A DNA stretch of 64,000 bases from the NCBI GenBank assembly GCA_024345305.1, contig BRON01000002.1, positions 124,001 through 188,000 of the forward strand, in the 5' to 3' direction. Positions 33,106 through 45,700 of the stretch are shown here, one piece after another. Under the pieces are notes generated by a model. The model was not told where the DNA came from, did not search any database, and saw nothing but the letters and a program-made list of their open reading frames with translations. A program made the position numbers and the translations under genes. This DNA is from Mrakia gelida (lineage: Eukaryota; Basidiomycota; Tremellomycetes; Cystofilobasidiales; Mrakiaceae). How positions within the stretch are numbered: the stretch's first letter is position 1; every line of letters begins with the position of its first letter.

Positions 33106-35684
33106 ATGTTTACTCGCTCTCGGACCAAAGACAAAGGGAAAGGACGCTCTACAGAAACCTCCCCTCTCCTCCCCTCAGGCTCCTCCTCCTCGTCCTCCTC
33201 TCCCGATCCATCCTCATCGACCAACGACCGAGCTCGTTTCATCGATCCCTCCTCCTCCTCCCTTCTCGACGATGCTCCTCCTCCTCCTCGCGGACTCAAA
33301 CCTCACCTCCTCACGATCCTCTACATCTTTCTCACCTTCCTGATTGTGTTCATCCTCTTCGTTGCTCTTGTAGCGTCGAGTTTAGCGTCTGAGGCGAGTG
33401 GGAGGAACCAGGAGCAACTCGCTCAAGCTGTCGTTTGGAGAGGTCCGGAGGAGGTCAGGGTGTTGAACGTTACGGAGAAGGATGGAGTCTGGGTTGAGCT
33501 GAAGGCTTGGGTGGGGGTCGATACGGATGTAGCTCTGGGGTTCGAGGACGAAGAAACGGGAGGATGGTGGGAGGGAGTCAAGAAATGGACTGGGAGGAAA
33601 GGAGTCGGTCAGTTCGGAGAGGTCTCCTTCTCTCTCTCGACTCTGTTCTTCGAACCAAAGCTGACCCCATCTGCCTCCGCTTTACTTATATAGACACCAT
33701 CTCCGTCGCCTCCATCCACTTCCCCTCCCCTCTTGCTCTCTACGCTTCCCCTCCCCTGTCGTCCTCCTCCAACGACGAACAACCCCTCTTCTCCCTCCTC
33801 CCTTCTCCCTCAACCATCCTCCTCCCTCTCACCTCCTCTCTTCACTCTGGAACCCCACCCATCTTCCCTCCCAGCCCAAACACCAAACACCAAGACATCC
33901 CTCCATGGCTCACCCCTCTCACCCTCCAATTCCAAGTCACCGTCCTCGCACCTCCCGAGGATCTCCTCGAGTTCGCGAAGAGGTCGTGGGCAGGTCAGAA
34001 GGTCGGGGTGAAGGTTGTGATGGAGAAGATTGAGATCAGTGGAGTCGGGAAGTGGTTGGGGAGGTTTAAGGGAGAGAGAGAAGGAGTCGAGATGGATTTG
34101 GTGGTGCCGAGTGAGTTCGACTTCCCTGCTTTCTGCTTCTCGTTCACTTCGTTGTCGATTCGTTCGGTCGTGAGCTCTTTTGCGAGTCGTTACTTCTCGT
34201 AGACATACCTAATATATCCGTCTGTCGTCTACCTCGAACCTCCTTTTCTTCAGTCCCCCAAGTCCCTTTCCCTCTGTCGCTCTACTCGCTCTGACGCGTC
34301 TTCCTCCCCTCGTCTCTCCCTTCTTCTTCGTCGCCGCCCTTTTCGCCATCACCAGTCCCTCGGATTCCCTCCCTTCCTTACCCACCACCCACCTCCCTCA
34401 CCGACCTCGTCCACCTCGACTCCTACAAAGTCCGACGCTCGCATCCAACCTCCGACGGCTCTCCTCCTCAACTCCTCCTCGAAGCGCACGCCTCAGCTCC
34501 AAACGTCCTGCTCGGAATGACCGGAGAGTTTCCCTTCGAGGTGGAGTTCGAGGTGGGCGTGGCGGTCCCTCACGACGACGGAGTGGACGAGGAAGGGTTG
34601 GTGGTTGGAGGGGGAGGGAAGAAGCTGAGCAGTAGTCGCATCGCCATCGTCAAATCCCACCCCATCTCCTTCAACCCCTCCGCTCCCAACATCACCGTCT
34701 CCGTCTCAGGGTACATCGTCCCACCCTCCTCGTCCTCCTCCAACACCTCCTCCTCCTCGTCGGCGCTCTCCCTCGATCTCAGCAACAGCACCATCTGCTC
34801 TTCCAATTCGACCACCCAATCCCCCCTCGCAGCGTTCATTCAATCCTACCTCTCCTCGCACCCCCTTCCCGTCATTCTCAACCACCTCCCTCCTCCCCCC
34901 TCCAACCCATCCGATCCACCAAAGAATCCATCTTCTCCGCTGCCAAAGCAGATTTCCGCTCTCATCTCAGCCTTCACTCCTCTCGCGTTCCCCATCCCTC
35001 CTCCCAACCCGCCCATCAAGCTCATCCGGTCCGTAACGATCGAAGGGATGAAGATCGCTGGCACGCAAGACGGGAAGGAGATCCTTGCTAGTGGGACGGT
35101 CGTGGCGGAGGTCGAGGTGCCTGGGAGTTTGGTTGGAGAGGGAGGGGTGGGGGTGGAGGTGAGGTGGGTTAGGCCGGATGGTGAGTGGATCTCTCGCTCG
35201 AGTCTCCTTTTGGAAACCGTTGTGGGAGTGGAAAGAAACGCTCGCTTGACGCGTCCTTATCAAAACTAACGCGTCTTCTCCCTCCCTCTTTGCAGTATTC
35301 ATCTACAACGGCCCCGTCCCCCCTCTCACCTCTCCCACTCTCCCCTTCGCTCGCCTCCAACCCCCCTCCTCCCTCCCAGCAACCACCCTCCCCCACCCCT
35401 CCGGCAACCCCCTCCTCCTCGTCGTCCTTGCGGACTTCAAGGACCTCCCGCTCGAGATCCTCCGCCCGAACGAGCTCAGCAACTTTGTTGGCAAGATTCT
35501 GATGAAGGGGGGTGCGATGGCGGGGGTTAAAGGGAAGGCGGATGTGAGGGTTTGGGTGGAGGGGCTGACGAAGGGAGGAGGTGGTGGAGGGGATGGGGAG
35601 GAGGGAGAGGAGGGGGATGATGGGTTGTTGGGTGTGAAAGGGGTGGGGGTGGAGGGGGAGGTTTGGGTTGGGAGGGGGAGGTAG
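33106..35684 (+). CDS. TAG1: Tag1/DUF3712-like type II vacuolar membrane protein
   Basis: Four exons: 33106-33607, 33694-34110, 34356-35180 and 35296-35684. The N-terminus is cytosolic, Ser-rich and acidic, with one transmembrane helix (LLTILYIFLTFLIVFILFVA, about residues 67-86). The rest is a long extracytoplasmic region with NxT sites and repeated beta-rich Ig-like segments: VWVELKAWVGVDTDVALGF, VASIHFPSPLALYA, IRSVTIEGMKIAG, LLVVLADFKDLPLEILRPNEL. This layout and the DUF3712-like segments fit fungal Tag1 (YLR173W-like), a vacuolar protein reported to help terminate autophagy under nitrogen starvation. Assignment is by architecture, not alignment. Intron 2 (245 nt) is unusually long for this window and might hide a small exon. 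The end is Gly/Glu-rich, with TAG at 35682-35684. Confidence 0.65.
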
Positions 35685-36065
35685 GTAGGATGAGGGTTTG
35701 ATACAGTAATGATATTTCCTTTTTTTTTCTAGACTTTTTGATGACCTCTCGAGCTTGACGAAAAGGGAAGAGAAGGGAGGGGAAGACGAAAGAGTGAGGC
35801 TCGACGCGTTTTCTCGCTCTTCGTCCGCTTTCTCTCGCCCAAAACGTGATCACAGAGCTCGTAGATGGGGTCTTCTTGACTCCTTGCATCTAGATCTCGT
35901 TTTGAGACACCCTATCTCGTCGGAAAATTGAAGAGCAAAAGAAATAAAAGAAAGTCCCTCCCGCGACTGCCTTCGCTCGCTCGTCGATCAACACTCGAGC
36001 TCACTCACTCAACTTTCAACCCACCACCCACCTCGCCTTCCCTTCTCCTTCCTTTCTTCTTCTCA
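35685..36065. promoter_or_regulatory. Intergenic region before the kinesin gene
   Basis: 381 bp between tandem plus-strand genes. A T10 run at about 35720 follows the Tag1-like stop, and CT-rich leader sequence precedes 36066. No other feature seen. Confidence 0.4.
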
Positions 36066-39000
36066 ATGCATCCACCGCCATCTATACCCCGTTCTCGCTC
36101 CTCCCAACAAACGATCGCCTCCATCGGCCTCCCTTCCTCTCCCTCTTCTCGTCGTCAACCTTCCTCCTCTCTCATGGACGTTCCTTCAACCTCTCCTCCT
36201 TCAGCAGACGACATCGACTCGGACTGGGAACTTCCCGAGAACCCTTCTTCCCCTTCGAAACCTCGCAAGGTAGTCGGGTACGCTTCCTCAGAGAAGGAAA
36301 AGGGGAAGAAGGCTGCGAGGGGATTGCCAGGGAGGGGGAGGTTGCCTTCGACGTTGACTAGAGCGGATCAACCAAGGAAGGAGAAGGGAGGAGCTGGAGG
36401 AGAGAGCTCGTCTGCTGCTGGGGCTGGGGAGAGCGATAGGGTGTTGGTTTGCGTTAGGTGAGTAGACGCGTCCCTTCTTTGTCTTCGTGTATATACACTG
36501 CTGCGGATGGAGACTCACCTGGGAGGTGACACGGGCGAAGGGAGGAAGGGAGCAAGGTTGAACGACCTTTCCTTCCCTGTTTTGAATCGAGCTCAGTTCC
36601 CTGACCCTTCCTCCTTTCTTCTTTGTTTATTTTCCTTCGCGTCGGCAGGATGAAACCCCCTCTCCCCGACTCTCCACTGTACGACTGCTCCACCGAAACC
36701 AACACCATCTCCCTGGGAGCTGAGCATCCAAACAACAAGAAGAGGGGAGGAGTCACCAAGGGGAGGGAGCAGGAGAGCGAGTTTACGGTTGGTGAGTCGG
36801 CGAGCGACGAGAGCTTGAGAGGTGGAGGGTTTGAAGGAAGAGAGTGAGAAAGAGCTGACTCGGTCTTGCGGTTTCGTGTGTGTGTTGCAGACCACCTTCA
36901 CCTCCCACCCACACCAACCTCGGAACTGTTCGAACGAGTCGTCTCCCCGCTCGTTTCTGCTGCCATGGACGGGTTCGATGGGACTGTGTTTGCTTATGGA
37001 AGTGAGTAAGACAATCCCATCTATATAGAGTACAACAGAGCTGACTATGTACTCGTTCGGTCTGGCAGTGACGGGCTCAGGGAAGACGTACACGATGGTG
37101 AGCTCGACCTCTTCCTCCCTTTCCCTTCCTCTTTCCGAGCTCACTCTCTTCCCCCTTCTTTTCGCTGCCAGGCCGGAGTCCCCGAAGATCCAGGAGTCAT
37201 CCATCGAGCTATCGATCAGATCTTCGATGTTATCGACTCGGATCCTACGAGGGAGACGACGCTGAGAGTCTCGTACCTCGAGGTGAGCTCAGTCTCGACT
37301 CGACTCGTCTCTTCACTTTCTCTCGAGCTGAACCCCTCCTTCTTTTGTTTTCGATGGCGTCACTCAGCTCTACAACGAGCAGTTCAAAGATCTCCTCAAC
37401 CCTACTGCACTCATCGTTCCTAGTGTTCACGAGCTCAACGGACGGATTTGCGTGAGGAACTTGCAGCAGAGTGAGTCCGAGTCGAGTCGAACGCGTTTCG
37501 TTGCGCCCTTTCCCGTCGAGCGGTTCGAGGAGAGACTGATCAACAACTTCGACTTTTCAGACACCGTCCGAAACCCCGAGGACGTCCAGAGGCTGCTCAA
37601 GATCGGACACTCGAACAGGAAGTCAGGGAAGACGGACTTCAACGAACAGTCGTCTCGTTCTCATTCGATCTTCACCATCGTTCGTTTCTCCGCCTTCACT
37701 GCTCCCATCTAGTCTCCAGCTGACTGTTTCTCCGTATATGTACTCAACAGACCATCGAATCGCGTCCAGTACGACTGGATCCAAGCTCGGACTCGCCAGC
37801 GAGCGGACCGACTCAATTGAGTCGACTTGTGAGTCTACTCTTCGCGTCGAGACTGGCCTCTGAGCTCGACCCAGGACTGACCGTCTTTCTGTCCCAGAAT
37901 CTCATCGACCTCGCTGGCTCAGAGAAGGCAGCTTCGGACGCTGCTCGACAGAAGGAGGGAGCGTACATCAACAAGAGGTGAGCTTGTTTCGTTTTTGCTC
38001 TCGCGTCTGCTCGAACGGGTCTGACCACTCTACTCTTTCTCTACAGTCTCCTCGTCCTGTCAACGGTCATCGAGAAACTCACCGACGCCATCCCATCTGC
38101 GTGAGTCGCTCTTCCTCTTCTGTTCCTCGCCTCGAACGCGTCGTTGCTCAACCCACCTCCCTCTTCTTTCCGTCTGCAGACACATCCCCTACCGAAACTC
38201 CAAGTTGACTCGTCTGCTTCAAGACTCGCTAAGTGGACACGCTCGGATCGCTGTGATCTGTACTGTTTCGTTCGGTGAGTCTCGTCGCCTCCTTCTCCCC
38301 TCGTCGCGTCTTCGCAAACTGACCGAGTTCCGCTGCGTTCGAACAGAGGAGAAGCATGCCTTCGAAGCTGTCGGTACGTCCCATCTCCCAACTTCCTGTT
38401 CCTCAAACACCACCCTGACCTCCCTTCCTTGCCCCACAGCCACCCTCAAATTCGCCCGTCGAGCCTCGCGAGTGGTCACCAAAGCCGAACGAGGAACGGT
38501 CGCGTCGAACGAATCCGTCATCCAGCTCTACGAGAACGAGATCGCCTCTCTCAAAGCTCAGCTCGCTGCTATTCAGGTCCCTTCGCAAAGAGACTCGCCG
38601 AATCCGGAGGACTGCAGCGATAGCGAGGATGAGGATCAGGAGGAGTTGGAGTCGGAGAAGGAGAGGTTGAGGGAGGTTCAGTCGGAGAGGGCTAAGGTGA
38701 GTTGGTTCCGTGTGGGTTTCTGTCGTTCCCTTTCACCTTGAGGCTGACTCGAACGATGTCTGAACGTGTTCTCAGTCCGAACAAGAAGTCTACCAACTCG
38801 AGCTGAGACGAACAAAGCTTCAGAGTCAGATCCACGCGATGTGTGTACCCTCCCGCTTCCTCTCCTTCTCTTCCTCCATGCCTTCTTCCCTCGACGACGT
38901 ACTGACCCACATCAACTTCTCGCCAATTCTCAGCTCCGAGTTCACCCTCCGAAGCGAGGACTACGTCTCCTCCTCCTCCACCGGATCTCCCTCGGAAGCT

Positions 39001-41623
39001 CCTCGATCAAGACGTCGACGAATCAGCGACGTCCCCAGCAACGGTCTCGGTCTCGGAATCCCCTCTGGAGGTCCTCTCGGTATGCAGAAGAGACATGTCA
39101 GTGCTCTGGGAGTGGTGGATGAGGACGCGGCTGGAGGGATTGGGAAAGGACGGCGAGGAGATAGGATGATGGGAGTGGGGATGGGAGCGCTGTCGGAGGA
39201 GGTTTCGAACGCTAAGGTGAGTTCGTCTTCATTTAAGGATCGCAAGTGATCGTTACCGACCTTCTTCTTCTCTCGCTCTTTCGTAGGAACTCGCCCTCGA
39301 AGCAGAACTCGCCGACCTCAGGACGCGTCTCGCTCAGCTCCAAGCTTCGGAAACCACTCTCACCGCCGAACGAGACGCCCTCGTTTCGACCCTCCAAGCC
39401 GAGATCCAGGCTCTCCAAGCCAATCTCCTTTCCCTTTCCACCGAGCGAGAAGAGTCAGCCGCAGCCATCTCGAGGCTTCGACAGGACCTCGACTCGGTCT
39501 CGACGGATCGAACCTCGTCCAAGGAGGAACTCGCTCGACTTCAGGCTCAGGTCGACGAGCTCATCAAGCTTCGGGAGCAGGATGGGATGTCGGTCAAGGC
39601 TCAGTCGTCGTCGCTCACCACTCTCCAGGACACCATCGCTTCTCTCCGAGCTCAGATGAGGGAACAGGACGACCAAGTCGGAACTCTCCAAGCTCAACTC
39701 CTCGCCGCCGAATCAGCTCAAACCACCTCCCTCGAGCTCGCGAAGACCTCCCAGTCTCAACTTCAAAGCCAGGTCGACGCTCTCGGATCGAAACTCGCCG
39801 AGCTCGAGGATCGTCGGAAGCAGGAAGTTGCGTCGATGCAGGAGGAACTCGAGCGAACCAAGAACGAGCGAGACAACCTCATCGCGACCACCGAGCCCTC
39901 AGACGTCGTTCAGTTCAGGATCTCGACGCTGGAGGATCAGCTGCTTCGTCAAGCTTCCGAACACGAGGTCGAGGCTCAAGCTCTTCGTTCCAAAGTCGAG
40001 GAGGCAGTCAGCGCGCTTGCGACGAGTTCGTCGGCGGATCGAGTTTGGACGGAGGATCTTGAGAGGCAGTTGGAGAGTGAACGAAGTGAAGTTGGAGAGC
40101 TACGAGCTCAAGTCGTCGAGCTCGAGCAGCACCGGATCGTCGAGTCTCAGGACGCGACCAAGGAGGTTCAGGAGCTTCGTCTACAGCTTGCGGCGGTGGA
40201 GCAGGCTCGGATCGTTGGGAATCAGTCGTCGTCGCAGGAGATGGAGGTCCTTCAAACCCAGCTCGCTGAAGCTCAGGAGGATCGGATCGCCGGAAACCGA
40301 TCGACGTCGCAGGAGATGGAGGCTCTTCGAGCTCAGCTTGCCGAGGCTCAGCAGGCTCGGGCCACTCAGGACTCGTCGTCATCCCAGGAGATGAATGCTC
40401 TTCGTCAAGAGCTCGAGGAATCTCGCCTCGCGAGGTTGGCCTCCGACTCTCGAGCCTCCGACCTGGAACGACGCGTCGAGCAAGCCGCTCAGGAACTCTC
40501 ATCGGTCGCTGAAGCTCGAGACGAGGATGCCATCAAGACTGCTCAGATGGAATCGGAGCTCTCGGCGATGACTCAACGAGTCGAGAGTCTCAACAAGCAA
40601 CTCCTCAATCGTCCTTCGTCTCAGTCGACGACCTACAACAACACCTCGCCTTCGCCTTCCCCTCGCAAAGGGATTCCTGCTTCGCCCAGCATCGCCGAGG
40701 GACTCAACCTTCACCACTCTGGGTCGCTGAGAGAGAGTCGACGACCGCTGCCGACGGCGAAGCTGCCATACACGCTGTCGAGTCGGATGGATGCGGTTTC
40801 GGAGGATAAGGAGGAGATTGCGAGACGTGAGTTTGGGTTCGTTTCGCTCTTCTTTCGCAGGACGAATGCTGACTGAATCGCAACATATCCTAACAGTCAA
40901 TCAAACCATCAGCACTCAGAGGGAGCTCCTCTCGCAGCAGAGCGTGAAGATGGGGATTTGGCACACGGTTCGTTCCCTCTTCCCTCTCTTCCTCTCGGCG
41001 CTCTCTCGCTGACCGCCCATCCCTCCCTCCCTTCCCCCTCTCCTCCCTCCCACCTCCCCCAGGCCGCCAAACGGAACGACGAAATCATCAACCAGCTCCT
41101 CAACGGCACTCCCTCCAGCTCCTTCACCTTCGACACCTCCCCTCCCCACCCTCACCAACTCCCCACCTCCTACTCAACCTCCTCCTCCCTCTCCTCCATG
41201 GTCGACTCCCTCGCACCCTCCACGCCCCGAGGATCCCCACCACCGTCCCTTCCCTCTATTCCTCCTCCCCCTCCAACCACAGCAACAACCCCTCTCCGAA
41301 AACAACCTCGCCCCTACTCCGCTCTCGCCGAATCCACCTCCCAGGAGAACCGAATCCTCCCTTCAACACCCAACGGTTCTCACCTCTCCTCCTACATCTC
41401 GGGATCCCCCAAACCTCCTCCTCTCCCCCACGCGGGTCATCAGAGGTCTAACTCCCAGGCGAGAGCGGCGAGGAGAGTGACGATCGAGCATGATCTTTCG
41501 CGTTTGACAGGCTCCTCCCGAGTCGAACAATCCAAAAGCATATTCAACTCGCCCGCTCCTCCTCTGCCTAGGTCGTCGAACAACAGCAACGACGGGAACG
41601 ATACGCCGACGAGGAAGTTCTGA
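36066..41623 (+). CDS. Kinesin motor protein with long coiled coil (kinesin-7/Kip2-like)
   Basis: Many-exon gene. A Ser/Pro-rich N-terminal extension of about 130 aa precedes the motor, which starts at RVLVCVRMKPPL. Motor landmarks, in order: GFDGTVFAYGMTGSGKTYTM (P-loop, interrupted by an intron inside the Met codon), YLELYNEQFKDLLNP, NEQSSRSHSIFTI (switch I), NLIDLAGSEKA (switch II), YINKSLLVLSTVIEKL, and IPYRNSKLTRLLQDSLSGH. A long coiled coil follows (38500-40900) with a 25-residue internal repeat, then a Ser/Pro-rich tail ending in TPTRKF. An N-terminal motor with a long N-extension and this tail suits fungal kinesin-7 (Kip2/Tea2/CENP-E-like), a plus-end-directed microtubule motor. Subfamily is inference; membership of the kinesin superfamily is certain. 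Stop TGA at 41621-41623. Confidence 0.92.
40151..40450 (+). repeat. 75-nt (25-residue) tandem repeat in the kinesin coiled coil
   Basis: Four consecutive units. The last three are close copies aligned on CAG GAG ATG at 40235, 40310 and 40385, exactly 75 nt apart; the first is more diverged. Protein pattern: SSSQEM..L..QLAEA...R. followed by a short polar spacer. Confidence 0.85.
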
Positions 41624-42345
41624 TCCGCCCACTCCCTTTTCTTTTCGTGCCACCCCTTCCATTCGTTTTCGATCGCTTTTCTTGCTTTTCCCTCGTTTCG
41701 TTCTTCTTCTCCCGCCTTACCCTCTTGCACTCCTCTCTTTCTCTACTCATTCACGAACCCATTCTTTCACGCGCTGGCGATACCTCCTCTTTCTCTTCGT
41801 TCTTTCGACCCTCCCTTCATTCTCTCGTTCGTTCACACTTCTTTCTTTCCTTTTTGCATGCTACGTTACCTAACGACCCTTTGTCTCTCCCTGCCTTGCC
41901 TCTTTAATGACTTTCTTGCACTTTTCTCGTGGTGGCTGCTGCGAAGAGGAGACGCGAGGGAGTGAGGCGAAGCGAGACAACATGAAGGGGAGGCTTGGAG
42001 ACCTCTTCGAAGGGGAGGGTTGGATCGAGCGGCCGCTCTCAGAGTCAGCCCGCTCTCCTTTCTCGATGGCCTTTCCCGTTCGTTCGTACGGGAGAGTGAG
42101 AGGAGCCGACCTCTCGCAGCGAACGAAACACCACGCGAAGGGGGAAGTGCTCGGCGAGCGAGACGCGCGCCGACTTCGACTTCGAACGAATCGAAAACGG
42201 AGGGAATGATATCGGGTATGAAAGAACTAGATGAGTGTAAGTGTGCGAAAAGGAGTGCGATAAAGAGAACGAAGCAACAGACAGGAGAAACAACAAAAGA
42301 AGCAAAGCGACCGCGACAGCGACAACATCCCGAAACCCTCGTCTC
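41624..42345. other. Convergent intergenic region
   Basis: 722 bp between the kinesin stop and the end of the DUF6534-like gene. Strongly T/C-rich on the plus strand up to 41930, then GA-rich. No convincing ORF, RNA gene or repeat was seen. Confidence 0.4.
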
Positions 42346-42507
42346 TCAATCCGATCGTTTCTTCCCAGTGCCAGTGGAACCACCCGACCCGATCCTACTC
42401 AACTCCTTCTCCCTCTCGTCCGCATCAAACGCAACCACCCCCTCCGTCTCCATCTCACTGAGGATGTACTGCATATCGAGACCGTAACGTTCCGCCGTCA
42501 GAGGGAG

Positions 42508-42512
42508 GTTGG
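42508..42512 (+). repeat. Target-site duplication GTTGG (left copy)
   Basis: The five bases immediately left of the LTR are identical to the five bases immediately right of the other LTR (47354-47358). Confidence 0.95.
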
Positions 42513-42739
42513 TGTTGTTGGGTCGTCCACTTGAGATTAGGGATGTCTGCAGGATGTGGTTCAAAGCTTGTTGTATAAAGCTAGCTACTCGAAAGGTTTA
42601 TATACTATGGAAATGGTCACGTGATCTGAAGGTAGCTTACAAAGTTGTTTACGAAGAATGGTTACTAACAAGGGGACTGAACGAGACGCGTTACTAAGCT
42701 ACTACGTAAGATCTCTCTGCGAGTCGCCACCTTCCAACA
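42513..42739 (-). repeat. 3' LTR of the copia element
   Basis: 227 bp, same sequence as 47127-47353. As the element is on the minus strand this is its 3' LTR. Just outside it (42740-42748) the minus strand reads the purine run GAGTGGGAG, a plausible polypurine tract. Confidence 0.95.
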
Positions 42740-42748
42740 CTCCCACTC
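42740..42748 (-). other. Candidate polypurine tract
   Basis: Minus-strand GAGTGGGAG directly abuts the 3' LTR, the position from which plus-strand DNA synthesis is primed in LTR elements. Assigned by position and composition only. Confidence 0.5.
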
Positions 42749-42769
42749 GACGAGCTGAGAGTCCTTCCT

Positions 42770-45700
42770 TCATTTCCCCCTCTGCGGGTTTCCATCCATG
42801 TCTCCGCTGGTCTTTTGATCCACGCGCGAGGTTTCCTTCTGGATGTTGAGCGATTTCTTGAACCGTTCGAGCTTTTCGACTCCGAGAGCCTTGGTGAGGA
42901 TGTCTGCCTGCATGTCCTCGGTGGGACAGTAGTTGAGCTTGATGAATCCTCTCTGTTGGGCCTCTCGTCCGTATTTGTACGCGACGTCGATGTGCTTGGT
43001 CTTCTCCGAGTGAGTACCGTTCTTGGTTGTTTCGATGGCTCCTTGGTTGTCTACGTTTACTGGGATCGATCCGGTGTCGTATCCGAGTTCAGCGAGGATC
43101 TTGGCGACCCATCTAAGGCTCCGGCATCCTGCGGAGAGAGCGATGTACTCTGCTTCAAGAGAAGAGAGACTGATTGCCTTTTGGCGTCGACTCGCCCAGA
43201 TGACTGTGGATCCAAAGACCTTGACGACGAGTCCTGTTGTTGACCGTCTTGATTCCGTGTCTCCGGCGTAGTCGGAGTCGGTCCATAGTTCTGCGATTGG
43301 AGCGTCCGAGTGTCCTCCAAGTTGAAGCGACGTGTCTGCTGATCCTTGTAGGTATCGCATGACCTTCTTGACTGCTCCCCAGTGAACCCTTCGTGGGTCC
43401 GAACTGAATCGGCTGAGAACTCCGACGGCGAAGGCGATGTCCGGTCGAGTGCAGACTTGGAGGTACATCAACGATCCCACCGCTTCGAGGTAGGGTACTC
43501 CGTCCAGCTTCTCTGATCCCGAATCCTCCGATTGGACCGACAGTTGCCTAAAGTCGTCCATCGGAACCTTGTTTGGTTTAGCGCCGACCATGTTGAATCG
43601 TTCGAGGACCGTTTGAACGTATCGTTTCTGGCTGAGGTCCATTGTCCCCGCCTTGCGGTCCCTCGTAACGTCGATTCCGAGGATGGTTCCTGGGTTGAGG
43701 TCTCCTCTGTCGTCGATCTTGAATTCCTTCTGGATCTCCGTCATGACCCACTCCAAATCCTCCTTGTCTCCTGCGGCGACGAAGTCGTCAACGTACTGGA
43801 CCAACATGATCCGTCGTCCCTTCCTATGCCCTATGTAGATACAAGGGTCCGCTTCGAGTGGATGGAGATTGAGTTGAGTTTGAAAGAACTTTGAGGAATG
43901 ATTGTAGAACGCGAGTGGTGATTGCTTGAGTCCGTATAGGGCCTTGAGGAGATGCGCGACGAGTTTCTTCTTGTCGGCTCCCTTTTGTTCGTACCCTGTT
44001 GGCTGTTCCATGAAGACCGTTTCCACTAGGTCGGCTGTGAGGAACGCCGTCTTGAAGTCTCCTTGGACTAGATCGAGATCCTCCGATGCTGTGATGGCGA
44101 GGACGATCCTGAGTGAGTTGAGCTTTGATACCGGCGCGTACGTCTCGACGTAGTCGACTCCTTCTTGCTGACTGAATCCCTTGGCGACCCATCTAGCTTT
44201 GAAGCGAGTAATCCTCCCGTCGGCTCCTTTCTTGAGCGCGTAGACCCAGCGACCTCTGACCGTTTTTGATCCTGAGGGTAGCTCTGTGAGTTCAAAGACT
44301 CCGTTCCCTTCCATCGACTCCATCTCTTCGTCCATCGCTTCCCTCCAGAAGTATGCGTGCTCCGACGCCATGGCTTCTCCGTATGTATTTGGGACGGAGG
44401 GTGGTGGAAGATCCTCGAGTTTGGGTTGCGTCGCTTGAGCGTGTCCGGCGAAGTCCTCCGAAATAAAGTCGGTGATGTCGTAGTCCGTCTGGACAAATCT
44501 TGCCGAGTCTCCTGTTCCTGTGAATGGCTTCTTGTTCCGTTGACCTCGTCCGTAGCTCCCACTCAAATCGACAGCCGGTTCATCGATGATGGGCTCGTAA
44601 GTGTAGGAGTGCTTGACGCGTGATGGGTTGGGTTTCCTTGCCTCGGTCTCCCTGACCGGGTCTTGTTGGTTGGACTTGAGTAGGTGCTGTTCCTCTCCTT
44701 TGTCCTCCTCTAGTTCCTTCTCTTCTTCTTCCTCCTCCTTGTGGTCCTCCTTGATTCCGGCTTGTCCCATTCCTGGTAGCTCCACCGTCTGGTGGACTCC
44801 ACGTGTTTCGTCGAAGATAACGTCCCGAGAATGAAGGATCGACCGCTTGGGGTCTCCATGGACTTGAAGTCGATAGGCCTTCTTCCCGTTGAGATCGCCG
44901 TATCCGAGGAAGATGCACTTGATGCTCTTGGGTTGATGCTTGATCTTTTGAAGGTTGAGCGCGTAAGCGATAGCTCCGAACGTCCGCATTGCAGTGAGGT
45001 CGGGCTTCCTTTTGTAGTAGGCTTGGTAGGGGGTTTGAGAGTTGACTGAGGATGAGGGAATGCGGTTGATTGTGTATGTGGCGTAGTTCATGGCTTCCGC
45101 CCAGTAGGATCCGTCGAGGTCCCTCGCGTCTCGTAGCGCGCAGGTGATCTTCTCCTCGATGGTTCGCATTCCTCGTTCGGCCTTGCCGTTTTGTTGCGGT
45201 GTGCGTGGGATAGTCGTCTCCTTGGTGATTCCTTCGTCCCGGAGGTAGAACTCGTAGTCCTTCGACGTGTATTCCCCACCGTTGTCTGACCTGATCCGTT
45301 TGACGACGTGATTGGTCCTTTTCTCCTCCCTTTTCCTCCAGGTGATGAATGTTGCCAGTGTTTCCGACTTCCTCTTCAATGCGAACGACCAGTGGTAGTT
45401 GCTGAAGTCGTCCCAGATCGTCATCATGTAACGCATTCCTTGAGCCGAGGCGATTGGCATCGGTCCGGCGAGATCCGTGTGGACGAGTTCGAGAGGTGAA
45501 GTGGTTTTGGTGGTGGAGGTGGGGAATGGAGTTCGATGTTGTTTCCCTTCGACGCAAGGTACGCAGATCCTTTCCTTGAATCCGATGATGTCCTTTTTGG
45601 TGAAGGTTGGTAGGAGCTTCTGACGAGACAACTCCTCCATGGCGGAGATAGAAGCGTGACCGAGCCGGCGATGAAGGACCTCGATCTTGTCGACTCCTGT

